64,000 nt of DNA. Source: an uncultured Bacteroidales bacterium (lineage in GTDB: Bacteria > Bacteroidota > Bacteroidia > Bacteroidales > UBA932). Location: contig CALUTY010000002.1 in the NCBI GenBank assembly GCA_944323825.1, forward strand, positions 124,001-188,000, written 5' to 3'. The notes under the pieces are model-generated. The model searched no databases, had not been told where the DNA came from, and saw only the letters and a list, made by a program, of their open reading frames with translations. Position 1 is the first letter of the stretch. Each line of letters starts with the position of its first letter. A program made the position numbers and the translations under genes. Positions 1 to 8,915 of the stretch are shown one piece after another.

Positions 1-362
1 GCCGTATCATTGGCTGCCGCTTCCTCTGCAGGAAGTTCCGGCATGTCCTCAACGGCCCCGTCGGGCTCCGGAAGACTGCTGTCCGGCTCTTTCACGTCAA
101 CTCCAAGACCGGCATCGGCCTTCTCTTTCAGAAGCCTCTTGTAAAATGCAGACTTGATGGCCTCGGCTTCCTTGTATCTCTTCATCCTGTCCTCAGACTT
201 CGCAAGTTCTTCGAAAAGTCCGGCAAGCTCTGCCAGGCTCTTTCCCGAAAAGTCAGGCACGGCATCGGCCTTGTCATCAACAGGTGCCGGAATGACCGGT
301 GCATCTTCGCTTTCAGCCACGACCGGGGTCACAGGCGCATCTTTGATCATTTCTTCACTCAT
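1..362 (-). CDS. DUF349 domain-containing protein, N-terminal part (partial)
   Basis: The minus strand is open from the ATG at 362 to the window edge, giving 120 residues with no stop. The first 40 or so residues are acidic, Ala/Pro/Val-rich and probably disordered. A helical segment follows with the motif EAEAIKSAFYKRLLKEK, which resembles the N-terminal region of the large Bacteroidota DUF349 proteins. It is followed by another acidic linker. The role of DUF349 proteins is unclear. The gene is divergent from trmD; a TATATTTG box on the minus strand (412-405) could drive it. The family call is moderate because the DUF349 repeats lie outside the window. Confidence 0.6.
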   Translation of the reverse strand, partial: MSEEMIKDAPVTPVVAESEDAPVIPAPVDDKADAVPDFSGKSLAELAGLFEELAKSEDRMKRYKEAEAIKSAFYKRLLKEKADAGLGVDVKEPDSSLPEPDGAVEDMPELPAEEAAANDT

Positions 363-419
363 GGCAATGGAGTTCTAATTGTTTCTAAAAAAGGTTACAA
401 CCCGCAAATATACCATTTT

Positions 420-452
420 TTTGGCAAAACTCTCATCAAAATGCTATTTTTG
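420..452 (+). promoter_or_regulatory. Bacteroidota-type promoter for trmD
   Basis: TTTG at 420-423 and TATTTTTG at 445-452 are separated by 21 bases, matching the -33/-7 pattern used by the main sigma factor of Bacteroidota. The trmD ATG is at 487, leaving a leader of about 30 bases. Confidence 0.6.
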
Positions 453-486
453 CACCCGCAATTAAATTTTAACATATTCCGGGAAA

Positions 487-1164
487 ATGAGAATAGACAT
501 AATATCGGTGGTGCCGGAACTCCTTGAAAGCCCGCTCGGGCACTCCATTGTAGGACGGGCCATAAAGAAGGGAATAGCCGAAATCCATGTGCACAATCTG
601 AGAAAATACGGCAAGGGACCGCGCCAGCAGGTGGACGACTACAGCTACGGCGGCGATGCAGGCATGGTGCTGATGGTCGAGCCCGTGTACATGATGATTG
701 AGGAACTGAAGGCCGAAAGGCACTATGACGAAATAATATACATGTCCCCTGACGGGGAAATCTTCAACCAGGGAACCGCCAATGAGCTCTCCCTGAAGGA
801 GAACATCATCATACTGTGCGGGCACTACAAGGGCATTGACCACAGGATCCGTGAACACATCGTGACAAGGGAAATCTCCGTGGGTGACTATGTCCTCAGC
901 GGAGGCGAGATTCCCGCCGCCATGGTTGCCGATGCCATAATCCGCCTCCTCCCCGGCGCCATATCCGACGAGACCTCAGCCCTGAGCGACAGTTTCCAGG
1001 ACGGACTGCTTTCCGCCCCCGTATACACCCGCCCTGCGGAATTCAACGGCTGGAAAGTTCCCGATGTCCTCCTGAGCGGCAATCCGAAACTCATACGGGC
1101 CTGGCAGGACGAACAGGCCATAGAAAGGACCCGAAGACTCAGGCCCGGCCTGCTCGAAGACTGA
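487..1164 (+). CDS. trmD: tRNA (guanine-N1-)-methyltransferase TrmD
   Basis: TrmD methylates N1 of G37 in tRNAs using S-adenosylmethionine, which prevents frameshifting. The 225-aa product has the family's full length and landmarks: YGGDAGM at residues 54-60, the trefoil-knot SAM-binding stretch [10 protein letters not shown] at about 111-120, and [11 protein letters not shown] at 131-141. The C-terminal helical domain that contacts tRNA is present. The start at 487 gives the canonical [12 protein letters not shown] beginning. It is transcribed alone, divergent from the DUF349 gene and followed by a non-coding region, not in the rpsP-rimM-trmD-rplS cluster of Proteobacteria. The identification is firm. 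Confidence 0.97.
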   Translation: MRIDIISVVPELLESPLGHSIVGRAIKKGIAEIHVHNLRKYGKGPRQQVDDYSYGGDAGMVLMVEPVYMMIEELKAERHYDEIIYMSPDGEIFNQGTANELSLKENIIILCGHYKGIDHRIREHIVTREISVGDYVLSGGEIPAAMVADAIIRLLPGAISDETSALSDSFQDGLLSAPVYTRPAEFNGWKVPDVLLSGNPKLIRAWQDEQAIERTRRLRPGLLED

Positions 1165-1255
1165 AAAATTTTCCCGAATGCCCGTCTTTCAATAAAAATC
1201 TTAAATAAAAATGTACAATTTCCGAAAATAATTTTGCAGTTCCGAAAACTTTGTC

Positions 1256-1470
1256 TACATTTGGAGATTGTAACGGGGTGCATAAATGACAATTCATTAT
1301 GAAAGCCTGTTACCCGGCGCCATTTGCCGGTTTAGCGGTCAAATACTAACCACTAACCAATCAATAACACACTCCCAAAAGGGAAATACTGCTAACTAAC
1401 CAGAATGAAGCCTGCAGTGACTGCAGGCTTCATTAAAACTCTCGGGAGATCTTTTCTTCTCCCTTTTTAT
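1256..1470 (+). ncRNA. Candidate small RNA with its own promoter and terminator
   Basis: The 379 bases between trmD and the endonuclease gene contain no convincing CDS. TTTG at 1233-1236 and TACATTTG at 1256-1263 are 19 bases apart and form a near-ideal promoter, so a transcript should start near 1268. It would pass a 14-bp perfect hairpin (1404-1417 with 1421-1434) and end at a GGGAGA/TCTCCC stem plus T5 (1444-1468), about 200 nt in all. A 16-codon ORF starting at about 1299 might be translated, but the structure suggests RNA. Conserved Bacteroidales small RNAs, including 6S-like RNAs, have this size and promoter/terminator layout; no family is assigned here. Confidence 0.45.
1404..1468. terminator. 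Double hairpin terminator
   Basis: A perfect 14-bp stem with a 3-base loop (1404-1434) is followed by a second stem, 1444-1449 with 1458-1463, and a run of five T at 1464-1468. The second hairpin ends plus-strand transcripts. Read on the minus strand, the same hairpins lie about 75 bases past the endonuclease stop and could end the long minus-strand operon. Confidence 0.6.
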
Positions 1471-1542
1471 ATCCGAGACATTTTCCGAATCAACATATGT
1501 CCGTCCTTCCGGCTGCGTTCAGAGAGCAAGGCAAGACATGTT

Positions 1543-2448
1543 TCAGAACTGAAGAAAAGTCTTCCATGAGGAGCAGGATTCAGCCTGGATTTCAGCCGGA
1601 TCGGGCAAATTGACAAAAAAGTCAATTCCTGTCCATGATTCGAGGGAATCGACAGGTACGGCATATTCCGTATATGAATGACCTTTGAGGTCGGCATGAG
1701 GAAGCCAGAACCCGATTGCCTCGCCCCTGACAGGAACTCCGTCGGCATTTCTGATGACTTTCAGGACTGCTTTCCAGTAATAATTCGGGACCGGCAATGT
1801 CTTATTGTCGTTTTTGTTTACAATGGTTCTGGCTTTTTCATTCTCTCCTGCCTTGCTGAAAGAAGCCCCTGTGACGATGTACAGGGTATCATTTTGAGGC
1901 ACGGCGGACCTGACGGCCTTTTCCAGCTGCGACCATATCCCTCCATTGAATCCGTTCTGGATTTGAGGGGTCATATTCGTGGAAAAATATGTCTGCGCAA
2001 GCATTTCCGGAACGGCGTTCCGGTCTGCATTCGGAATCTGATGTCCCCTGGCATAAAAATTCCGGGAATAATTCGGCGTCTTTACGCTTGCACCGTAGCC
2101 AGTTTTGACGCTTGTCTGCTCCTGTTCGGGCACTTCCGTATCATAACCCCAGTATTCAGAACGCCCTGTGGAAAAATGGGCAGGGCAAAGAGGGTAGGCG
2201 ACCCAATACGAAGTATAGGCATCCGAATCATAACATATTGAATAATTGCGCTGAAGGGTGCCGTTCATCTCTCCCCGGTGGGTCACATAATAAATGTCAG
2301 GGTCATCCGAAGAAATCGGGGCCGGTATTTCAAGCCATGAGGACCTGAAGCATGCTTCATCCCGGCAGACATCCGTCTGTGCCGTGACATTGCCCGCAAT
2401 TCCCATAAATGACGCAACAAGGAAAATATCCAACAAAAGCCTGTCCAT
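1543..2448 (-). CDS. Secreted DNA/RNA non-specific endonuclease (NucA/EndoG family)
   Basis: The 301-aa product begins with a hydrophobic signal peptide (about residues 1-24, ending VTAQ), so export is likely. The beta-beta-alpha-metal nuclease core is seen as ARGHQIPNADRN at about 133-144, with His136 the expected general base, and STNMTPQ at 156-162 containing the metal-binding Asn158. The usual DRGH is ARGH here, as in many Bacteroidota members. The family cleaves DNA and RNA without sequence specificity. The gene follows the metallopeptidase gene by 37 bases on the same strand and is probably the last gene of the accessory operon. Its role there (nutrient nuclease, toxin or defence effector) is not evident. 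Confidence 0.87.
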   Translation of the reverse strand: MDRLLLDIFLVASFMGIAGNVTAQTDVCRDEACFRSSWLEIPAPISSDDPDIYYVTHRGEMNGTLQRNYSICYDSDAYTSYWVAYPLCPAHFSTGRSEYWGYDTEVPEQEQTSVKTGYGASVKTPNYSRNFYARGHQIPNADRNAVPEMLAQTYFSTNMTPQIQNGFNGGIWSQLEKAVRSAVPQNDTLYIVTGASFSKAGENEKARTIVNKNDNKTLPVPNYYWKAVLKVIRNADGVPVRGEAIGFWLPHADLKGHSYTEYAVPVDSLESWTGIDFFVNLPDPAEIQAESCSSWKTFLQF

Positions 2449-2486
2449 AATCTTGCTTCTCTGCTACAATTCACAAAGTTGCAAAA

Positions 2487-3338
2487 TTATTTCAGAAATT
2501 TTATCCTTATGTCTGAAGAACCGAAATATTCTCTTTTTGAGATCCACGATGAGATGATTGCGGATGTTTTTTTGTAATTATTCCAATCATTCTCATCTGC
2601 CAGGACCGCACTATATCGACTTATGCCGCCCAATTCAGTAACCACATAACCGCATTCCCGGATAAGACCCACTGTATGGCACATATCTTCCAGTTTCCTG
2701 TAAAAACTCAAATTGTGATTCGGAATAAACAGGTGGCATATTTCATGGAGGATTGTTTCCCTGACACATGCCGGAGGCAGTGCGATATTACGGACATTGA
2801 TGTCGATTCGCTTCTCTTTTATATAGCACATACCTAATGCATTCATACGTCTCCTTACAACATTGATTTCGCCTATCTTCGCTTTGAATATATCGGCATA
2901 TATTTTTGTCTGGTTTATGACTGCCTCTGCGAAAGTGCCGCATAGAGTGTCCATCTGTTCAGCAACTTCCATATCAGACATGCCCGAATCGGCAATATCA
3001 AGATTCATCAGCCGCAGCCATTCGGAATGGACGGCTTCAAACTTTTCCCCTATTGCATCTGACGGAGATATTTCAGATATTGCATTTTCTCTGATTCTTG
3101 AAAATTTTCCGATGCCGGAAAGAATGAAAGAAATGAATTTTTCCGGAGTCTTATTTTTTCGATAGTATGTATAGGGATTCGACGGGAAGCGAACTGTCTT
3201 CCAATCTGCAATGACGTCACCATATTTCGTCGATACGAAGACAGTATGTTTCCCCATCACTACTTTTCCTGGCCATAATCTCTTCAGGCCATCCTTGAGT
3301 TCCCTTAAGAAATCAAGTTCAGAATCTATACTTTGCAT
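2487..3338 (-). CDS. YgjP-like zinc metallopeptidase domain protein
   Basis: The 283-aa product has HEICH at about residues 198-202 followed by NHN with a third His at about 208 and SFYRKLEDM. This is the HExxH...NH..F(W/Y) arrangement of the YgjP/WLM (DUF45) metallopeptidases. The N-terminal half shows no domain I recognise; it has a long helical stretch (about 95-165). No signal peptide is seen, so it is probably cytoplasmic. The ATG at 3338 is preferred; a GTG at 3350 would add four residues. It lies 35 bases after the SEL1 gene. A role in processing the peptide encoded at 6307-6567 is possible but purely contextual. Confidence 0.75.
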   Translation of the reverse strand: MQSIDSELDFLRELKDGLKRLWPGKVVMGKHTVFVSTKYGDVIADWKTVRFPSNPYTYYRKNKTPEKFISFILSGIGKFSRIRENAISEISPSDAIGEKFEAVHSEWLRLMNLDIADSGMSDMEVAEQMDTLCGTFAEAVINQTKIYADIFKAKIGEINVVRRRMNALGMCYIKEKRIDINVRNIALPPACVRETILHEICHLFIPNHNLSFYRKLEDMCHTVGLIRECGYVVTELGGISRYSAVLADENDWNNYKKTSAIISSWISKREYFGSSDIRIKFLK

Positions 3339-3373
3339 ATCGATGTCCACTACGTTTTAATATTTTGAAGTCT

Positions 3374-4660
3374 CTAATCCCAGTCAAAGTCATCGTTATA
3401 TTGCTCACTTGCTTCAACTCTGTATGGTTTGTAGTCCGACCATGAAGAAATGTCTATTCCTTTCTTTTTCAGTTTCTTGATATATCTTGATGCCCGTCCT
3501 TCTCCGCCATATTCGTAATTCGCCGCAGCTTTGGAATAGTCACCTTCTTCGTCAAATATGTCTCCCAGTCCGCAATATGCCCTTTCTCTGGTGTCTTCTT
3601 CGTTTTCAATAAGATTACTTACATCCGTCCTGATTCTGTTGAAGTGATATCTTTTATCCATCGGAATTGATATGATATCAATAACTCTGAAATAGCATTT
3701 TCGTGCGGCATCGTTATCCTTAGCTCTCCCGTCCCCGTTCTTGTACATGTCGCCAAGATAAAGATACGCCTCTGCCCAATCCTGCTCCAACGCCTTTGAC
3801 AACCAGTGCTCAAATTGACTGTCATCACGCCGGAAATGCACTGCGTCGCTTATCATCTCACCGTGATACGCTCTTGCCAAATCAAATTGCGCCTCGGCAT
3901 GGCCTTGCGAGGCTGCGACTTTCAAGTATTTGACGATATTTTCTTCGACTTCCTCATTTGATATTTCGTTTAAACCGAACAGGAGCAAGAAGCCCTCACA
4001 AGACTTCCTTTCATCGTCATCCGTCGTACTATCTTGAATCTTTTCTTTATAATAACTTACATGTGTGAAAAATTGGTATGCTTCCCAGCTTGAGTTCATT
4101 TCTCCGTTGTCCGATGCACTTTTCAGGCAATCAAAAGCCTCTGTGCAAGTGTTTTTCGTGTAGAATGACGGATTGTCTTCCAGAGCCGAATCGTCCCACC
4201 ATAATTCAGAAAAACATACCATCCAATACCTGTATGCAGCTATGTCATTGCTACCTTTTGCAGAAGTCTGCAGGTCATGGAGGATTTCTTCGTTTTTCTT
4301 TTCCTTGAATTCATCACTGTAATCCAACATTCCGAAATCCTTGTCAAATCCGAATTCGTCATAATCAGGATCGTCCAGCTCCCTCTGCCAGAAATAAGCA
4401 GACAATAGCATGGCATCTGCATTCCCGCTATTTTTCGCCTTTGATAAAAAGTCCAATCCTTTCTGTCTGTTGAGCCTGTCTTCTTCTTTTGTCCAGAATC
4501 TGAACTGTTCGCCATACAGTTCTTCTGCATAAGTGCGCAATGTCGGCTCATAAGCAAATGCGACTTGCAGTTGCGCAGCAGCATCGCCGCCCTCTGCCTT
4601 TTTCTTCAACTCCTCGAATTCGGTCTCAGTAAGGATGGTAGGGATAAGATAACGTTTCAT
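3374..4660 (-). CDS. SEL1-like/tetratricopeptide repeat protein
   Basis: This 428-aa protein contains degenerate SEL1/TPR helix pairs with alanine and glycine at the usual places: GGDAAAQLQVAFAYE near residue 20, GNADAMLLSAYFW, GSNDIAAYRYW, GHAEAQFDLARAYHGE and DWAEAYLYLGDMYKNGDG. Such repeats are protein-binding scaffolds. There is no signal peptide or membrane segment. The ATG at 4660 (MKRYLIPTIL) was chosen because the upstream start at 4705 would run into the preceding gene, which ends at 4687. The C-terminus is rich in Asp and Tyr. The gene sits between the glycosylase-like and metallopeptidase genes in one operon; its partner is unknown. Confidence 0.8.
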   Translation of the reverse strand: MKRYLIPTILTETEFEELKKKAEGGDAAAQLQVAFAYEPTLRTYAEELYGEQFRFWTKEEDRLNRQKGLDFLSKAKNSGNADAMLLSAYFWQRELDDPDYDEFGFDKDFGMLDYSDEFKEKKNEEILHDLQTSAKGSNDIAAYRYWMVCFSELWWDDSALEDNPSFYTKNTCTEAFDCLKSASDNGEMNSSWEAYQFFTHVSYYKEKIQDSTTDDDERKSCEGFLLLFGLNEISNEEVEENIVKYLKVAASQGHAEAQFDLARAYHGEMISDAVHFRRDDSQFEHWLSKALEQDWAEAYLYLGDMYKNGDGRAKDNDAARKCYFRVIDIISIPMDKRYHFNRIRTDVSNLIENEEDTRERAYCGLGDIFDEEGDYSKAAANYEYGGEGRASRYIKKLKKKGIDISSWSDYKPYRVEASEQYNDDFDWD

Positions 4661-4686
4661 ATCAAAAATCTGTTTTGTCGTAATAT

Positions 4687-5292
4687 TTATTTGAGGACAA
4701 GGCACCGTCTTATCGCTTCATGCCAGAAATCCCAGGAAAAGCCTGATGACGGGTGAAGTATAGGCATTACATGGACTTTTTTGCCTCCTGACATATATAT
4801 CCATGTCTCCTGAAATGTGCCGTCAGGCAACTGCAAGTCCGGTCCTTGACATCCTTTTTGAGGAAGGTTATTGTACAGACGCTTTCCCCATACGATTACG
4901 CAGTCAGGACGATATTCTTCAAGCACCTCGAAGAATGCCGCATACGAATCCTTAAAATCTCCGGGTTCAGGACTGATACGGGGTCCTGTCATCGGCCTCT
5001 GGACAAAATTATAGAAGATCACGGAATTCCATAAATCCACCTTTCCCTGCCAATCAAGGACCTTTCCTGCAAGAGCCCTTTCAAACTTGGTGTAGGTATT
5101 CTTATAATTTTCATGCTCTGCCTCAGGATCAAGCAGATTTTCTATGACCTTTCTCGTGACAAATGGAGTATCGTCCTCCGGCTTCGCACAATAATGGCTC
5201 TCCCCGAGGACAAGTATCTTCTTGCCACCTATGCCCTCACAGTATTTCTTCCCTATCCATGGAAGGAAATGAATATGACTCTCACTCCGCAT
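4687..5292 (-). CDS. Uracil-DNA-glycosylase-like fold protein
   Basis: This 201-aa protein looks like a compact member of the uracil-DNA glycosylase superfamily. KILVLGESHYC at about residues 25-35 occupies the place of motif A, PDCVIVWGK near 130 resembles the central strand, and VHVMPILHPSS (HPS at about 180-182) the HPS motif. Whether it has glycosylase activity cannot be judged; the catalytic Asp/Asn of classical families is not obvious. It resembles the N-terminal part of the protein at 13515-14594, including identical spacing of the GKxY and VLG elements. It follows the ATP-grasp gene by 24 bases, which suggests co-expression. Confidence 0.6.
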   Translation of the reverse strand: MRSESHIHFLPWIGKKYCEGIGGKKILVLGESHYCAKPEDDTPFVTRKVIENLLDPEAEHENYKNTYTKFERALAGKVLDWQGKVDLWNSVIFYNFVQRPMTGPRISPEPGDFKDSYAAFFEVLEEYRPDCVIVWGKRLYNNLPQKGCQGPDLQLPDGTFQETWIYMSGGKKVHVMPILHPSSGFSWDFWHEAIRRCLVLK

Positions 5293-5316
5293 GGTTTTTA
5301 ATTATTTCATTCTGCT

Positions 5317-6303
5317 TCATCCCTTTTCTGCCAGCCACTCCGCAATAGCTTCGGAAATCGGAAGTCCGGTTTCGATTTCCACCCAGAGCCACTGCCCGTT
5401 GGGATTACATTCAAGGAAGACATATTCTCCGGAAGGAGAGACAATGAAGTCGAAACATCCGAAGTTGAGATTCATCTTCTTCAGAAAAGCAAGGCACTTT
5501 CCTGCAATATCCTCCGGCAGATCAAACCTGGACCATCTTATGCCATGTCCGTATCCCTGCCGCCAATCGATTTTACCGGTATCATCATCCTGGGACTGGG
5601 AATCAATCCTGCAGGCGAACAGTTTGTCGCCCACTACAGTCACCCTCAGTTCAAACGCCTTTTCGACATATTCCTGTGCAAAACTGACCGTCTGGGAAAA
5701 TGCCTCGTCAGGAATGGAACTCAGCGCCCCGGAAGGCACCCGCTGCGCATAAAACACATAGTCCAAAAAAGATTCCTCTTGCCAGACATTGCCGTTTTCA
5801 ATGGATTTCAACAATATGTTCCCGTGCTTTGACGCCAAGTCAAGAATCGGCATCTTTCGATTGGAATAGCATGTTTCCGGAACTGTAAATCCTGCCTCTT
5901 GCGCCACTTTATGCTGCAACATCTTCGAAGCAGCCACCTTGTCTTCCACGATACTGCCTATCGAAGGTATGTCCTTCAGATAATAACGCAGGAAAACAAG
6001 AAAGCCAAGAGCCTCCGAAAGATTGTGACTGTCAATCTCCGGAGTGCTCTTCAGAGGCAATTCCTCAGGTTTTTCCGGTCTTCTGTCCCAGAGTGCCGTT
6101 ATGTCTGACCCTGTCACTTCCAGGCCATTCCGAATGTTCTTGAGGTGAAAGTCGCAATGTGCGGAATCGCCCCACCATGCGAACTCATAGTCAGTCAGCA
6201 AGGCTTCCGTATTGAGTCTGAATACCGGCACACCTCTTCTGGTCAGGACATCGATGACAGGAGTCGGATGCACATCTTCCTTATTGCTGATTATAAGAAT
6301 CAT
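5317..6303 (-). CDS. Graspetide-type (MvdD/MvdC-like) ATP-grasp peptide ligase
   Basis: This 328-aa protein has the architecture of ATP-grasp ligases that form omega-ester or omega-amide crosslinks in ribosomal peptides (microviridins and other graspetides). The N-terminus MILIISNKED resembles the ligases of Bacteroidota grasp-with-spasm loci. The C-terminal block runs from FGCFDFIVSPSGEYVFLE (about 281) through CNPNGQW, carrying the Glu and Asn that bind Mg-ATP, to the family ending TGLPISEAIAEWL. It starts three bases after the stop of a short ORF, the usual layout for a precursor peptide and its ligase. No radical SAM/SPASM partner, transporter or second ligase is present in the window. 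The class is well supported; substrate and product are unknown. Confidence 0.85.
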   Translation of the reverse strand: MILIISNKEDVHPTPVIDVLTRRGVPVFRLNTEALLTDYEFAWWGDSAHCDFHLKNIRNGLEVTGSDITALWDRRPEKPEELPLKSTPEIDSHNLSEALGFLVFLRYYLKDIPSIGSIVEDKVAASKMLQHKVAQEAGFTVPETCYSNRKMPILDLASKHGNILLKSIENGNVWQEESFLDYVFYAQRVPSGALSSIPDEAFSQTVSFAQEYVEKAFELRVTVVGDKLFACRIDSQSQDDDTGKIDWRQGYGHGIRWSRFDLPEDIAGKCLAFLKKMNLNFGCFDFIVSPSGEYVFLECNPNGQWLWVEIETGLPISEAIAEWLAEKG

Positions 6304-6306
6304 TCT

Positions 6307-6567
6307 TCAGACATTCTTCTGATCGTCAATCTGATTCTTCCTGTCCGGAACATTTGCTACCGTACCTACACCTGTCTTCTTCTTGGTTGTGGCTGTTTTC
6401 AGACTATAAGTCCCGACTGTCCTCATATCCATTACGGAAGTCTGACTCACCGGATCATAGATGACTTTGTCCTCATCCTCAGCAGCCACTATCCGTGACG
6501 GCCTCGTGCATCCCATCAGCAGGGGCATCACCGTCCCCGCACTTGTTTTTGTTGAATTGTAAAGCAT
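6307..6567 (-). CDS. Putative ribosomal peptide precursor for the adjacent ATP-grasp ligase
   Basis: This 86-aa ORF lies immediately upstream of the ATP-grasp gene with a three-base gap. It has no recognised domain. The C-terminal half is rich in Thr, Lys and Asp (for example YSLKTATTKKKTGVGTV and a tail with PDRKNQIDDQ), giving hydroxyl, amine and acid side chains of the kind graspetide ligases join. The microviridin TxKxPSD motif is absent, so the core cannot be delimited. An internal Met at residue 18 (MGCTRPS) could be an alternative start. Position and composition argue for a precursor; identity is inferred, not seen. It is the smallest gene of the block. Confidence 0.55.
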   Translation of the reverse strand: MLYNSTKTSAGTVMPLLMGCTRPSRIVAAEDEDKVIYDPVSQTSVMDMRTVGTYSLKTATTKKKTGVGTVANVPDRKNQIDDQKNV

Positions 6568-6661
6568 AATTTTAATTATTTTGAGAGCTGTTGTTTATTA
6601 TACCAGAATATCGTACAACGAAAATTTTGAAACAATTTCTTTCATCGAAATTATATGGTTG

Positions 6662-8881
6662 TTATTTCAATCTTTCCAGTTCTTCTGCTCTTTCCTGTGA
6701 GATACCGAGCGCTTCCCGTTCCCTGTCAAGGAGTCGTCGCATACGGTCGGAAATCTCACCGTCCGATGTCATCTCTTTGAATGTTTCAAGATATTCCTGT
6801 TCGTTTGCGGTTAATTGGGGTTTACACATACTCTCTATTTCTGCCGCACGCTCCGGAGATATTCCAAATTTGTTTCTCTTCCTTTCGAGATATTTTCTGT
6901 CGTCATCGGATATTGAACCTCCGTCTTCAAGGCAGAACAGGACTTCTTCCTTGTATTTTTCTTCTTCATGGCTTAAACATTCGCACTGATGTTCATTTTT
7001 GTCATTAGGAACTGCGTTTGACTCTGTTTGGGAATTCTTGTCTTTCTGTGCTTCTTGATGTTTCAGATAAATTTTCATTCCTTTACGGATATTTGAAGAA
7101 TCCATCCCTTTGAGAAACAATCCTGCTTTGTCACCCTTTTCTCCTTCCGACAGAATAGTACAGAACATCATTATGTTTTCAATAACAGACTCGTATTCAG
7201 AATCTTCATCGCGAACGACTACTTGCTTTCCGGTCTTAATGTCCATAGCCAATGTCCCCAATGCGACAGTTCCACGTCCTCCAGTATAAGCAAATTTGTC
7301 TATCTTCATTACCAGATCCTGTTCTGAATAATTCATTGATTCGGAAACTGAAGGCAATTCATCAAGCGGCTTGAACTCCACGGATATTTCCCATTCTGTT
7401 TCCTGTATAGAGCTGAATGTCGTATCAGCTGATGCAGAATAATTTGTAGACACATTTCCCATAAGATTCTGAAACGCAGCCTTCACATCTGTAATCAGAT
7501 TTTGCGACATATTGGAAGTTTCGTAAGAAGAAACTCTTTTTGTAAAATCAAGCAACCCGCCTTCCATCCTTTGCTTTATCAAAGACAGGAGTTCCGGATC
7601 TTTTTTCGTCCATACAAGATCTTTTGGACAGTATGGTGCCTTGTAAGGAGAAAATGTCTGTGTCATGAACATTTCATCTCTTGTCTCGCTGTCCGCAGAT
7701 GCATTTGTCTGATTTTTTACTCCGCCTGACCCGGAGATGATCTTATAGCCTCCTTCTGCATTTACGGCGGATGATGCCATGACATTGGAGGATACCTTGT
7801 TTCCTTTCAGACATCTTGCTGTTATCTTTGTAGCTCCCAGACACTGGAACAAACGGCACATTTCCTGGACCTTTTCATAGAAAAGCGTTAACTGTGCATT
7901 TTCAAAGGGCAGATATACAGGTCTCAACGGATGGGCATAATAGAGTGTGTTCGCCTGCGGGTGTCCCATAGGGAATGATATGTCCTTCGGCAATTCGTCC
8001 AATGGGAAAACGTACTTTATATTGTCAGTTTCGTCATAACATCCGCCGATATGGTCAAGATCCCTGACAGTAAAAATAAATTGACGATCATGATATGGCT
8101 GCAATGAAAATATGAACTGGTCTTTCGTCAACTGAATGTCATTCATCAATACATCGGCACATACATCAAGCGCTTCGTCATTTTCTTCCCACGAAGACTC
8201 TTTATCGTAAGGCCATTTATCTATCTGTTCCAAAAACTCGATGCTTTCTTCTAGCGTCTTGTCTATAATTACTCCATATCCTCCATCTCGGCTTCTTATC
8301 AGATGTTCTGTATCGTAGTTTTTGCCCGAAATCAGTGATTTTGCCCATTTTTTCTCGTTGTCATCAAAAGCATAAGGCAAACCTTGGATAGCCAATCTGA
8401 CGGCTTCCATATGATTTTGCATCCAATGAAGCCTTTCTGCTCTTGCGCAACAAAGCGTACAGTACCAAAATTGTATATTATCTTCGTTCAAATTATTTTC
8501 AAGTTTCTGTAAAGCTTCGAGACATTTATCATTCGCGTCATCAGCTACCTGTCTTACTTTCTGGTTTTCTTCTCCTTGCAAATTTCCTTCAAGTAAAGAT
8601 TGCCACGCATTTACAAACACCTTGTCCCAGCCTAAATATTTGTTGTAATATGCCATGGCATAATCATCTTCAGTAGAACAATATTCTTGGATATATCTGT
8701 CTACCTTATGCTGAAATCTGTCATTGTCAAACGAATCTCTTTCCAAATCCTTGTTTATTGAATTTGATAGTTCTTCTTTTTTCGCTTTTGTTTCAGTCGC
8801 TTTCTCAACCTGTTTGGATACAGCTTCTGCGGCATAACCGACTAAAGGATTTGCAATCTTAATAACATCAATTAGTTTCAT
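6662..8881 (-). CDS. Large protein with C-terminal paired acidic helical repeats
   Basis: I do not recognise the main body of this 739-aa protein. The N-terminus (MKLIDVIKIANPLVGYAAEA) is amphipathic, then a Lys/Glu-rich helical region is followed by Cys/Trp-containing helices that may be TPR-like (about 60-230). The middle (250-600) looks like mixed alpha/beta. The last 110 residues contain two copies of a roughly 45-residue unit with the pattern DG-x-IS...L-x-R-x-R...GIS-x-ERA-x-E-(I/L)E, a helical module found at the C-termini of assorted bacterial proteins and likely used for protein contact. A Cys/His cluster (HQCECLSHEEE) precedes the repeats. There is no signal peptide. It follows the small membrane protein gene by 34 bases. 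Confidence 0.65.
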   Translation of the reverse strand: MKLIDVIKIANPLVGYAAEAVSKQVEKATETKAKKEELSNSINKDLERDSFDNDRFQHKVDRYIQEYCSTEDDYAMAYYNKYLGWDKVFVNAWQSLLEGNLQGEENQKVRQVADDANDKCLEALQKLENNLNEDNIQFWYCTLCCARAERLHWMQNHMEAVRLAIQGLPYAFDDNEKKWAKSLISGKNYDTEHLIRSRDGGYGVIIDKTLEESIEFLEQIDKWPYDKESSWEENDEALDVCADVLMNDIQLTKDQFIFSLQPYHDRQFIFTVRDLDHIGGCYDETDNIKYVFPLDELPKDISFPMGHPQANTLYYAHPLRPVYLPFENAQLTLFYEKVQEMCRLFQCLGATKITARCLKGNKVSSNVMASSAVNAEGGYKIISGSGGVKNQTNASADSETRDEMFMTQTFSPYKAPYCPKDLVWTKKDPELLSLIKQRMEGGLLDFTKRVSSYETSNMSQNLITDVKAAFQNLMGNVSTNYSASADTTFSSIQETEWEISVEFKPLDELPSVSESMNYSEQDLVMKIDKFAYTGGRGTVALGTLAMDIKTGKQVVVRDEDSEYESVIENIMMFCTILSEGEKGDKAGLFLKGMDSSNIRKGMKIYLKHQEAQKDKNSQTESNAVPNDKNEHQCECLSHEEEKYKEEVLFCLEDGGSISDDDRKYLERKRNKFGISPERAAEIESMCKPQLTANEQEYLETFKEMTSDGEISDRMRRLLDREREALGISQERAEELERLK

Positions 8882-8915
8882 GATGAAATTATTTATTTTA
8901 TAGTTCGTTACATTT

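Noticed and set aside
888..1292. Long antisense ORFs within trmD, vorB, rny and ffh
   Set aside because: They mirror real genes of known family in other frames and have low-complexity composition typical of shadows.
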